NCBI GenBank assembly: GCA_921293015.1
Contig: OV121092.1
Location: 30,139,764-30,203,763 of the forward strand
Reading direction: 5' to 3'
Origin: Phorcus lineatus
Lineage: Eukaryota > Mollusca > Gastropoda > Trochida > Trochidae
DNA: 64,000 bases
The notes under the pieces are model-generated. The model was not told the DNA's origin. It saw nothing but the letters and a program-made list of their open reading frames with translations, and ran no database searches. This document shows, piece by piece, positions 10,868 through 20,843 of this stretch. Each line of letters begins with the position of its first letter. Within the stretch, counting starts at the first letter, position 1. The position numbers and the translations under genes were made by a program.

Positions 10868-11693
10868 GTAGGAGAAAATTATGGTTGATAATTGATCGGT
10901 GCTACTAGCTGTACTTAAGGATTCAGTAAAATCAAAAATAGGTAGTTTGTATTATATAAGTGTAGTCGTGTTCTACTTTATAACCTTCCTTGTTGTGTTA
11001 CCTTGATGGAGGCGATAAACCAGCAATAATCGATTGTTTGCCAGTTATTGAGGTTATTTTCTGATTTTTTACCAGTTTTGTTTAAATGATGTTTACAGAA
11101 CAAAAATCCCTCTAGATTATTTATTCCCTAAATTGACATCTTTTTCTTTGCTCATTCAAGAGTTTACAAATTATCGGTGGTAGATCCATCAGACTAGATT
11201 TTCCTCTTCAAGCTTGGTTTGTTGACGCCATCTTCTTTATCTAACTTAATGCAATTTAGCTCTCATTCATCCATAGAAATAATTAATTCTTTTTGGTGTT
11301 TGTTCGCAATGTAAGAACTTTCTGTGGAAAGGCACCAGCGGATACCATAGGTTGTAAATATGAATGACATACAACAATGCATATCTCTTTACATTACTAA
11401 CACTCTCGGTTAATCTAGCAGACACGCTATTCTGAAACATTCTAAAAGGCCGGAAGTGTTTACAGGTGCTTTAAATGCATGTGATGCCGTATCCATGATG
11501 TTTAATTTTTAATTTTAACATTTTTTGTATAACGAATACAGAAGCAACGAATGTGAACATAACAACAATGTTTCTACTGTGTATATGAAATTGGTGAACT
11601 AACAGATATATCTTAAACACAATATATTTCATCTTTTGTTCCCAGTTTAGAGAATAAATATGCAAAACAGTCTCACATTCCTTGCAGGCAGAA

Positions 11694-11962
11694 GGCAGTC
11701 TTGTAAACAATATTTATTACCAATCAAGGCAATGTTTTGAAGAAAGGCATAAGCTTAGACGAAATTATATCAGCCCTATTTTCCGTAAAACTTGACAAAT
11801 CATGTGGTCCTGATAGGCTTCCTCCTGAAATACGGATATATGGAGGTCGTTTGCACTATCGTACTTACATGCACTTATTAATGGTATCTTTACCTACGGG
11901 AACTTTCCATCTGACTGGTCACGAAGTATTATAGTCTATCTTCACTAGAAAAGAACATTTCT
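11694..11962 (+). mobile_element. LINE reverse-transcriptase fragment
   Basis: Frames encode ISLDEIISALFSVKLDKSCG followed by PDRLPPEI, and then a degraded TGTFPSDWSR-like block. This is the fingers/palm start of a non-LTR retrotransposon reverse transcriptase, in which 'K..GPDG.P.E' and 'P..W....I..L.KK' are standard blocks. A closely similar segment lies at 15346-15700, and both start with ggcagtcttgtaaacaa. It is a truncated, decayed piece, ~320 bp before the copy 2 exon. Confidence 0.75.
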
Positions 11963-12287
11963 AGCTCTGCCGTTTTCAACAATCAATATTTCCCATTTGT
12001 GCACGGCCGACAGTTAATTGTAGGTATTTTATCATATTATTTGACACGTCTATAATGGAGGAAAACTTTTGGAGCTGTGAAATTTAACATGTACGATTGG
12101 CCAACTTGAAACTGAAGAACTAGAAAATGTGCAGAATATTTCACGTTATTCTTGAAAATAAAAGGAAACTCCTTTGTAATACTACCAAGAACCCAGTTAG
12201 TGACATTTTCAGAACAGAATCTTTTCGCCTCATTCAAATTGATGTGAGCACTACTTTTGCAACCTTTTTATCTTTACCAGGTTGGAA

Positions 12288-14666
12288 ATGAGTTACGAAA
12301 GTACCATAGATGGATCGGTCTTCAATGAAGAGGACTGCCACAAAGTTTTGAAGAAGAAGATTCCTTCTATGAGAATTACCAAATTAAACCTTCGACAAAA
12401 AGAGAGAGATGAAACACTTGAGGAGCATGTTGAAGATTTTATTAACTTGATCAGTAAACCTGCGAAAGAGCTCGAAATATCTGACCCTATCAAGGAAACA
12501 TTTGATAGACTGCCAGGTTCTTTCCAACTCAAAATTTTGACTTTCACCAAAAGTTCAAAGTCAGAGATTACAGAGTTTTTTGAAAAACTCACTGGTCAGA
12601 ATTTAGAGGAACAGCAAACAATTAGTTATATGATCCTGTTGTTCAGAGAGATTCGACCTGTTTCTCACCCAACACGTTCAGTGATTGAAATGTACGCTCT
12701 GACTTCCGGTATTGCCCATACCCTACTGAGTGAGAGTGAGTGTGATGAAGAGTTTCCGAAACAGATTGCACGTCGTGTGCTGGAGTTTAACCTCAAATCA
12801 CTCTCTTCCAAACATCTGATTGGCACCCATATGTCCTCAAGTGCTAGCTATAGACTTAATGAAGGAAAAGAGTTGTCATTCTGGGATTATTTGGGACACA
12901 TAACAACCAACTTCAAGGTGCCATTTAAAACCAACTGCTCTCTCTATAGAATTGGATGTTTTCAGACAAAGAAGGGAAAACCTCGGAAAGTTTCAATGAC
13001 TGTTGGGATAAACTATCTGAAAGTTAACATGAAGCTGAATTTGATAGCCTTGGGGTACATCATTCAGCAACTGTCTAGAATTTCTAGAGGAAAAATCTTT
13101 CAAAGATTTGGTTCCACAGAAAATGAAGATGATGACAAAAGATTTTATATACTTGGCCATGTTGAACTCCTCAAGAGCAAAATACGCATTGAAAAGCTAG
13201 ATGATCAACTGAAAAAAGATATCATTGATAGTATAAAGAGAGATAAACCATTGCAAATATCTCTTGTGCACAGGAATTGTTTTTCGTTACTCATAAGACA
13301 AACTCCAAACTCCAGGCGAATATGTCTGAAGACTTGGGAAGGTGTTCCGCCATGTTTCAGCGACATTGTCGAAGCAGTCAGAGAAGAACTTCAACGGAAG
13401 GGTTTGCAAGAAGATATCCTTGACAAACTTTACTTGAAGTTTGAAGATACTGCATCAAGTGGAGAATCCACCATTGATTCTTTACTTCAGTTTGTAGAGA
13501 GACATGTGAGGAACAAAGAAGGAAAGTCTTTTTTCCGTTACTGTGGAAAATGGCTTAAGATTCGGACCGCTTATTTAGCTCAGTTGGAGACGGAATTTAC
13601 CAACATTGAAAAAAGCTGTCAGGTGGATGAAGAGATCGTCCCTTTGCCCTGGATTTATTCAGGAAAGAATGCAAGGAAGAAAATCAAGAGGGACAAAACA
13701 GAACGAGTGCGACCAACAGCATCAATGGAGCAGACTAGATTTAAAAAATGGCTCTCAAGGTTTCAACTCAAAACTCGAAAGACCTTCAAAACGAGATCGA
13801 ACGTGAACTTCGACGAATTTCCAACGATGCACACAAAGCGCCTACCATGTGCAAAAACACTATTTTACCGAATGCACTGTCATCAAACGGAGGGAATGTA
13901 CAATGAAGGCTTTCTCTGGTACAACCACCTTGTTGCATCCCCAGAAAAGGGATATCTTCTCAGCGACAGGATCCTGGTGAAGAACGTGGAATTGTTTGAT
14001 ATTTTGCATTTCACTCCAAAGAAGACCTACCTGATCCATGTGAAAGAGGGTCTTGCTGAAAGTACCAGAGATGTCTGTTCGCAAATCCGAGTTTCTGCAG
14101 ATCTTCTTTTCAAGAACATCATCTGTAACAACAACTTTGACTTCCTGGAAGGTTTGTGGAGAAGTGTCACAAGGGGTAAAAAGAAGGGATACAAATTAGC
14201 CGTGAAACATCAATATAAAAGTTTGGGCAAAAAGAAGTTCGTTGATCTCTTCAAGCAAGATGAGCTTGTCTATGTGCTTGCCTACAGGGATCATAGGGAA
14301 GACAGCAACGCAGCTGAGTTTGACAATTACCCCGGGGACAGGCTTCGTGCTGCATTTGGAAAAAAGTTCAAAGATGTTAAAAGAGAGCTAATTAGAACTG
14401 GATACCTTGAATGTTTTGCAGGGGAGACCAGACTCACTGACAAAATCTACAACACTCAAGAACAAGCAAAAGAGGAGATACAGCTGCCTCAGGAAGCTGA
14501 TAGATTGAAGGCATTTAAGATTCTCCAGGAGGCAATGTCAATCCATAAATCCTTCATTGCCAAGATCGAAATTGTTCATCTGTACAATCATTTCAAGCAG
14601 CTCAGAACTGCAAGCCAGAGCATGTGCCTCAAGTTATGCCGAATTCAAACTAAGCTGAATGTCTGA
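12288..14666 (+). CDS. DUF6119/TIGR04141-like protein, copy 2 (large single exon)
   Basis: An intact frame of 792 codons from the ATG at 12288 to TGA. The acceptor tttaccag (AG 12279-12280) precedes it exactly as in copy 1. Motifs follow the same order: IEMYALTSG near residues 133-141, SFFRYCGKWLKIRTAYL near the middle, TEGMYN, then ELFDIL and LIHVKEG in the last third. The E/YN, D and H-x-K residues that I take as family landmarks are all kept, so both copies may be functional. No signal peptide or transmembrane segment is seen. Compared with copy 1, the region after SLVHR is shorter and unlike, while the block around the D...HVK motif is almost identical at the DNA level. It is preceded by a LINE fragment and followed by the broken third copy. 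The biochemical role is unknown; a nuclease or defence function is inference. Confidence 0.72.
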   Translation: MSYESTIDGSVFNEEDCHKVLKKKIPSMRITKLNLRQKERDETLEEHVEDFINLISKPAKELEISDPIKETFDRLPGSFQLKILTFTKSSKSEITEFFEKLTGQNLEEQQTISYMILLFREIRPVSHPTRSVIEMYALTSGIAHTLLSESECDEEFPKQIARRVLEFNLKSLSSKHLIGTHMSSSASYRLNEGKELSFWDYLGHITTNFKVPFKTNCSLYRIGCFQTKKGKPRKVSMTVGINYLKVNMKLNLIALGYIIQQLSRISRGKIFQRFGSTENEDDDKRFYILGHVELLKSKIRIEKLDDQLKKDIIDSIKRDKPLQISLVHRNCFSLLIRQTPNSRRICLKTWEGVPPCFSDIVEAVREELQRKGLQEDILDKLYLKFEDTASSGESTIDSLLQFVERHVRNKEGKSFFRYCGKWLKIRTAYLAQLETEFTNIEKSCQVDEEIVPLPWIYSGKNARKKIKRDKTERVRPTASMEQTRFKKWLSRFQLKTRKTFKTRSNVNFDEFPTMHTKRLPCAKTLFYRMHCHQTEGMYNEGFLWYNHLVASPEKGYLLSDRILVKNVELFDILHFTPKKTYLIHVKEGLAESTRDVCSQIRVSADLLFKNIICNNNFDFLEGLWRSVTRGKKKGYKLAVKHQYKSLGKKKFVDLFKQDELVYVLAYRDHREDSNAAEFDNYPGDRLRAAFGKKFKDVKRELIRTGYLECFAGETRLTDKIYNTQEQAKEEIQLPQEADRLKAFKILQEAMSIHKSFIAKIEIVHLYNHFKQLRTASQSMCLKLCRIQTKLNV

Positions 14667-15127
14667 CTTTGACAGGACCAATGCAAAACAGATGAATTAA
14701 CAGGGTTCGTTAATGAGATAGACTGCTATCTATGAATGGAAAATGTGAATTACCAATTTAAAGAAAAGAAGAGTGTACATACTGTCACCAAAAATTGTTT
14801 GTCCCTGTGGTCAACCTCATGAATCATTTTCAAATTTTCAAATTCTTCAACCATAAGATATCAAATGTACTTTATATGAATAGTTATTACCTCTATCAAA
14901 TAATGATTGTATTTTGCAAGATGATGATGAAAGTGATGCATATATAAATATTTTAAATGACTTGAATTCAATGCAGATCTTTTCATTAAAATAAGAAAAT
15001 CTAAAGATAATGATGTGAACACTTTTGGTAAAAATTTGATTAATCGTTGCTGTACGTATGGAGTAGACATGTAAATGGTCGTTTTCCGGGTCATGTAAAT
15101 GGCAGCTTTACTTACTATACTTATAAT
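14667..15127. other. 3' flank of copy 2, no gene seen
   Basis: AT-rich DNA after the stop. The minus-strand frame at 14861-15184 has no recognisable features. No AATAAA is obvious close to the stop. Confidence 0.45.
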
Positions 15128-15163
15128 GGAGACAGTCTTGTAAACAATATTTATTACCAAATC
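15128..15163 (+). mobile_element. Short LINE piece fused to gene copy 3
   Basis: The text cagtcttgtaaacaatattt followed by attaccaaatcaaggca matches the start of the LINE pieces at 11694 and 15346. Here it runs directly into the gene fragment at 15164, with aaggca shared at the junction. Confidence 0.6.
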
Positions 15164-15345
15164 AAGGCATTTAACATTCTCCAAGAGGCAATGTCACTGC
15201 AGAAATCCTTCATTGCCAAGATCGAAATTGTACATCTGTACAATCATTTTAAACAACTAAGAACTCCAAAACAGAGCATGCATGTGCCTCAAGATTTGCC
15301 AAATTCAAACTATGCTGAATGTCTCACTTTGACAGAACCAATGCA
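15164..15345 (+). pseudogene. Third DUF6119-like copy, last ~180 bp only
   Basis: The sequence encodes KAFNILQEAMSLQKSFIAKI and continues through IVHLYNHFKQLRTPKQSM, closely matching the C-terminal ends of copies 1 and 2 (KAFKILQEAMS...). It then diverges by small indels before the old stop and runs into sequence matching the 3' UTR of copy 2 (gaccaatgca). It lacks everything upstream, including all presumed functional motifs. It is more like copy 2 than copy 1. LINE sequence abuts it on both sides. Confidence 0.85.
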
Positions 15346-15790
15346 GGCGGCAGTCTTGTAAACAAAACTTATTACCAAATAAAGGCCACTACCCGATGAT
15401 GATTCAAACAATGTTTTGAATAAAGAGATAAGCTTAGACATTATAATATCAGCCCTATCTGCATTAAAACTCGGCAAATCGTGTGGTCCTTATGGGCTTC
15501 CTCCTTTAATATGGAAGTATTGAGGTCATATTTTACTACCCTACTTACAGGCACTTTTTAATGGCATCTTAACTCCGGGAACTTTCCATCTGACTGGTCA
15601 CGAAGTATTATGGTCCCTCTTCACAAGAAAAGAAGTAGAAATGATGTAAATAACTATAGAGGTATTCGGTTAATGGACATATGTTTCATTTGTTAGCACA
15701 AAGCCTGTACGTTGATAAAATTGGTCTTGTAATTTTTTTGCATGTGCCTGTTGCCTTTATACTGAATAAACTTCTGTCTAAACTTCTATC
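15346..15790 (+). mobile_element. LINE fragment: RT segment joined to 3' tail
   Basis: The conceptual frames show VLNKEISLDIIISALSALKL, GKSCGP, then SDWSRSIMVPLHKKRSRNDV and NNYRGIR, which are reverse-transcriptase blocks of a non-LTR element, with stops and frameshifts. The remainder of the RT is missing. The sequence then passes to a typical 3' end, gcctttatactgaataaact followed by tctgtctaaac. It is internally deleted and decayed. Confidence 0.8.
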
Positions 15791-16772
15791 TATCTAGCAA
15801 AATTAAACGGTTTAACCATTTGATACTTTAAGTTGCACTAGCACGTTTTTATTCATAAAATTTTCCTTAATAAATCATGAGTTTTGGCAATTGCATTTTC
15901 TTCAGAGGATCAAAACAAGTTATCTTTCAAATCCACCATAATCATGTATCAATCAAACATTTCCGGCGGCCATTTCTGGATTTGTATTGCTTAGTTGATC
16001 ATGGTACATTCGTTTTTAAACTTTTTCTATCGAAGTAAAACCATTATCTTGCAATTTGAGACATTTATTTTCTTTTTCCTGAGGTCTCTATAATCATCTA
16101 AAACGTGCTATTACCACATGAAATCTTAGCTTCATGGTAAGAGGAGGCGAGTCTCTACTCGGCTTGATGTGCATGACTAGAGGACACGGATCTATATTGG
16201 GTTTGATTTGCATAGATGCACCCCTTTTCAGTATGTATTTCAAGCGAAGTATAGATAGATTGGGAAATATCAAGTTGAAGTAATATTGATGAAATCATGT
16301 CTCGCATGTTTATGATGTCATTTTATGTACAGTTAGTATCTTATACTGTTCAAGCAATGTTGTATATAGCATGTTCAACCATGAACAGTTCTAGTGTAAT
16401 GAATAACGAATGTTGTTCTGATATTATGCTATAATTGCTGAAGTGTATTAATGATTCTAACAGGTTTCGCTCGGTATATGTTGAATGATTACATAATGTT
16501 GATTATCATTCTGAGATGTAATGCTCCTGTATGTGTTGAATGATAAATACTGTATCATGATGTTCATGTTGAATAGTTTCCGCGTCTGGTGCAACCCGAG
16601 TACCTTGCCTTGGCAACGTTCCGCCGGAAATACCCGAGGTGAAACCAGAGACCAATGTGCGAGTTCGGACCCCAGGACTTTTAATGCATTTCTTGATCGC
16701 TGATGTGTGGGCGTCCATTGGGTGCCTGTGGCACAGGACATATACCGTGAGACGTATATTTTAATGTGAATA
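15791..16772. other. Intergenic stretch, no gene seen
   Basis: Mostly AT-rich. A GC-richer patch near 16575-16740 holds short frames on both strands without recognisable domains. Confidence 0.45.
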
Positions 16773-17105
16773 CCGTATTTCCTCGAATAGACGCCGGGCC
16801 TCGAATAGACGCCGGGCCTCGAATAGACGCCGGGCCTCGAATAGAGGCCGGGTCTATGGCTGTTTTAGTAAATACACGCCGGGCCTCGAATACACGCCGG
16901 GTCTCGAATTCACGCCGGGTGATCAGTTGATTAATTATTGCCCGCGTAGTTGAATGCAATGTATGAGGTTGTGACCTGGACGAAATTTCCTACTGAAAAA
17001 CGAAAAGACGCCGGCCTCGAATAGACGCCGGGTCTCGAATACACGCCGGGAGTAAAGGGGGTCTGAAAAAATAGACGCCGGGGGCGTCTTTTCGAGGAAA
17101 TACGG
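16773..17105. mobile_element. MITE with TA target duplication and tandem-repeat interior
   Basis: The ends are ccgtatttcctcgaatagac and, in reverse complement, ccgtatttcctcgaaaagac, flanked by TA on each side (16771-16772 and 17106-17107). The interior is largely built from a ~19-bp unit, gaatagacgccgggcctc, with variants such as gaatacacgccggg. The element is far richer in GC than its surroundings. A TA duplication fits several cut-and-paste superfamilies; I do not assign one. Confidence 0.8.
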
Positions 17106-17867
17106 TAAGTGGACTATCTATGCATTCCAGTTGAACCATGCATACACGTGGAAACCCTTCCAAGTGTTGGATTAGTTTGTTTGTAGAAGTACTATTAAGT
17201 CAATATGTAATGTGTAACCAGTTGTTATAAGTATATATAGTATTAATTGAAACTTGAATGCGTTTGAGTAGTGTTCCATGAGTATGTTGGGGTGAGAGTG
17301 AATGTGTTTGTATGTGATGTATTGTGGGAGGGGGAATTTCATTTATTTTCTTAATTGATTGTCAATATTTTTCATTTATTCAAGCTGTGAATCCTTGTTT
17401 TATTTCCATAATGTGACATAGGCATCAAAGCCAGTTCAGTTTCGCCGCATCTTGATCACTTAGGTAAGATTATTGTGTATGTATATATTATGTAAAATTA
17501 TTTGAACCACATATATTTAAAGGGGCGGTAACAGGTTTTCTTAAAAAATAAAGTGATCCCAAGGAAAGAAAATATATTCTTCAAATTGTGATACCATGAA
17601 TTTGAATCAAAAGAAGCAGTTTTAAAACGAACAAACCACGTTCAGATAAGTAATTTGAATCCATTTCCCTACCAAAATCGCTAAAAATGCCTGTACACAA
17701 AAATGGCCGCCGTCGGGATTTGCTTGATATATAGTTAATAATTTCCTCTATGCATAATATAGATAATCAGATTGAGTAAAACATATAACATAAACTTATG
17801 TTTTGGGGGAAAGGTTTGAAGAAATACAATTTCACAAAAAAAAGTGCTACAGCTCCTGTAATACTTC
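17106..17867. other. Intergenic stretch, no gene seen
   Basis: AT-rich DNA with no frame or repeat that I can support. Confidence 0.4.
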
Positions 17868-18246
17868 AAACCATAACCTACCCATTTAGACTGGCAGGTG
17901 ATAGGGTATTGCCAGGGAAGAACGCCTATGTAAGCTATGCAACCAAAATGTAATTGGAGATGAGTTTCACTACATCTTCAGGTGTAAAGCCCTTCAAGCA
18001 ATTAGAGCTCTGTATATTCCCGAAACATATTGTAAATATCCAAATGTTTATTCTCTTTGTAAACTATTGACCCTTAAATGTACAAAAGAACTGAAATGTA
18101 TATCTAGATCCATTACTATGTTACAATTGATGTTAAGAAATAGTGCATAAGACGCATGTATATTATTAGATATATATTGTAAAGTTATTTTGCTTTTGTA
18201 CCACTGTTGGTGGTTTTTGAAATGGATAAAGATTGATTGATTGAAT
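17868..18246 (+). mobile_element. LINE ORF2 C-terminal end and 3' tail
   Basis: In one frame this reads CRLCNQNVIGDEFHYIFRCK then ALQAIRALYIPETYCKYPN and TMLQLMLRNSA before a stop. This is the Cys/His knuckle (C-x2-C...H-x4-C) and the terminal helices typical of the ORF2 C-terminus of non-LTR retrotransposons of the CR1/L2-like kind. The 3' tail ends in short repeats, gattgattgattga. The 5' part of the element is absent, the usual result of 5' truncation. The upstream RLAGDRV-like text is in a different frame, so a frameshift lies near 17920. Confidence 0.8.
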
Positions 18247-19624
18247 AATTTCTAACCTTACCCTGTACTGAAATGTGAACGTAATGTGCACCAAACTTTT
18301 CAATTTTCAAATTATATTTTGTAAAAAGAGATATCAAAATTTTGATCAAATTTTATGTATCACTTGCTTGTGAGAGGTGTTGGTATCGGCATGTAAATGC
18401 TGCAACGTTTGTAATAAAATGCACTATCCAGAAATCGTTTTGTCCTTAATAAGCAACAAACCTGCTGAGGAGAGCCGCAACATTAGACAGCTCTGCAACG
18501 TAACCGGCGAAATTGTACCTTCATGAGAAGTTCATGCAAAGCGAGATTTTAATGAAAATAATTGTGAAGCACGTGCATCTCGTGCAACTACAACTATAAG
18601 GTTTCTGAAAGCCGGAGAGATGAGCCAATGTTGGGTTTTATTATTCTTAACAAAGGAAAAGACGAAAATTGATGTCTGTCAAACTCATGGACGGATATTT
18701 AATTATCATTTCGTCACGAGAGGGTATTTTAAATGTCAGTCGTATTTTACGTACATTTGTAGATTCGAGACCTGCTTTCGCTACTCTGAAAACATTGGTA
18801 ATCGCGCAGCGTGAGGTTTCAATTTAAGATTTACTCGCTATCAATCCAGTATAACATGTCTCTGATTTTCAAACACACTAGGTTTATCTCCATTCTACCA
18901 TGACGATTTTAATGCTGAACTCCTTTTCATAGCGAAATGCAGTGTAAAATGTTCCGACTTCTGGAGACAAACATGAACTCGTCGGCATCGGGGATTTTGC
19001 GTCTTAGTATTGAATTTAAATTAAACCGTTAACAAAGGTAAACCTAATACTGCGTGTTCACAAAATGGTTTCATACTAGTATGAGGTACAAATGTTAACA
19101 TAGAATCGTTTAAAAAGTCTTTTTTTTTTTTTTGATAGCAAACAAAGCCGCGCCACCCCCTCATGAAGCAAATGGATGACTCTAACAGTAGACCACTATG
19201 ACGTCGTAATAGGGTTTATGACGTCAGAAGCGCTCGCGAAATGACGTCATTGTTTTGTTGCCGTATTCGAAGGAATGCTGCTGCATGCCCAGTAGCGGAG
19301 AGCTTAGTTTACGATATTTCTTCACTCAAACTTCTTATTTTGTACAAAATACTACATAAAATTAAAACAATGTGCTCTCTCCGTGTAAACACACGATAAC
19401 AAATACGATTAATTCCTTTTGGAAAGAGATTAATCCCACTTGCAAGCGGAATATCGGCTCTGAAGTTACCAGTCGGATAGTCGGAAGTCAATGTATGTAT
19501 TAATACAGTGTAAACTGATTTCGGGTTAACAGAGCAACTTCAATCGTGAATTGATACCCTCTGAGTCGGACAAAACAGCCAATCAGAATCGAGTATCCAG
19601 CACTTTCATGGTAGAATAGGTAAT
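18247..19624. other. Intergenic stretch with a cluster of CRE-like sites
   Basis: No gene is seen. Three tgacgtc sites lie within ~55 bp (19199-19250: tgacgtcgt, tgacgtcag, tgacgtcat). A poly-T run lies near 19119-19133. Confidence 0.4.
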
Positions 19625-19775
19625 AAAGAAATTATAACCCTCGGAATTGTGTCATATGACTTTTACGAAACTCGTGCGAACTTGTGTATAACCCTCGCTC
19701 TCGCTCGGGTAATACAAAAATTCGCACTCATTAAAAGTCATATGACACACTTCCTCGGGTAATAATCTCTATGAA
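19625..19775. mobile_element. Foldback MITE-like element
   Basis: The left arm, gaaattataaccctcggaat followed by tgtcatatgactttt, pairs with the right arm, aaaagtcatatgacacactt followed by cctcgggtaataat. The centre carries ctcgctctcgctcgggtaat. There is no coding capacity. Invertebrate genomes carry many foldbacks of this kind. Confidence 0.65.
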
Positions 19776-20789
19776 TGAGTTTGAGAATGAGTTTGAGTTT
19801 GATACTTCTGTAATATTTTGCGATGCTACAGCATTTTGATAATAACTAATACTTAAAATACATACAGAAATTCACCAAACATTCACTGTAATAAGTATTA
19901 AGGATCCCAATGTGATGTCAACCAAGAGACTTGTCCAATGACCTCCGACGGATTTCACGTGCTTTTCTCCAGACGTCAATATCAGCCTACCGTCCTCGAC
20001 GAATTCAGCTGTCAATCAAATAGCGATCAGGTGTGGTGTAACTAGATCCACCTCTTGTTTATGGATGAAGTAACTACTACATGTAACTGCAGCGTAAACC
20101 ATAATATTTTACGAACGCTTTATTCAATCTGTTTTCCCTTCTTTGGTTACAAGCATCACAAACGACTTTAGAAGTCTGTCAACTGTGACGTTACATGTCC
20201 ATGTAACACCTATGTAACATTACACCTAGATGTTACGTAATTTCAAAGCTTAATTCACAGAAGTCCCCATGATCATTTCAATTGGAAGTTGTTTTTTACA
20301 TATTAAACAAATTTCAGAAATAATGATAATTGGCGATAAATTATCAATGACTAAAGTTACTCTTTATTTGTTATTCATTCACAGTGATAAATTACTCAAT
20401 TGAATGTCAACATATACTTTTAACTGTAAATCTATATTACATAGATGAGAATTAATAAAAAAAATAGGTTTGATAACATATAACCAACAAATGCCGATAT
20501 TTTCCTTAAATGTATGCACAGTGATGAATGCAGCATTAAATTACACTATCTATGTCCTTATGACGGAAACTACTCGAGCTGGCGGAAAGTGTATGAGGGC
20601 TTATCGCAGTAACATACACAACACGCCACTCGTTGTTTTGTCGGTATCAAATACCGCACATATAACACGCGCAATAATGTCTTTGAGTGTTCATCGAACT
20701 AGTTAGTGTTTGCCTGTATCAACTAAATGGCTCTTCAAATCATCAGAAAATTCTCACTATAGTACATCTGAGAGCGAGATAAAAAAAAA

Positions 20790-20843
20790 ATGCCTCTTCT
20801 CTCGCCAAGGGATCGAAAACTGTTCAGTGATTTCTTCAACCAG
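20790..20843 (+). CDS. EF-hand gene, exon 1
   Basis: It encodes MPLLSPRDRKLFSDFFNQ and ends cag|gtaggt. The ATG follows an A-run. It is in phase 0 with exon 2, so helix E of hand 1 runs into VAENEGTERG. A near-copy of the donor region, tcaaccaggtagg, lies ~55 bp downstream (20892-20904). Confidence 0.75.

Noticed and set aside
12293-12592. Minus-strand frame within copy 2, with a counterpart in copy 1 at 137-370
   Set aside because: Shadow of the real coding strand. It is shared only because the paralogues share sequence.
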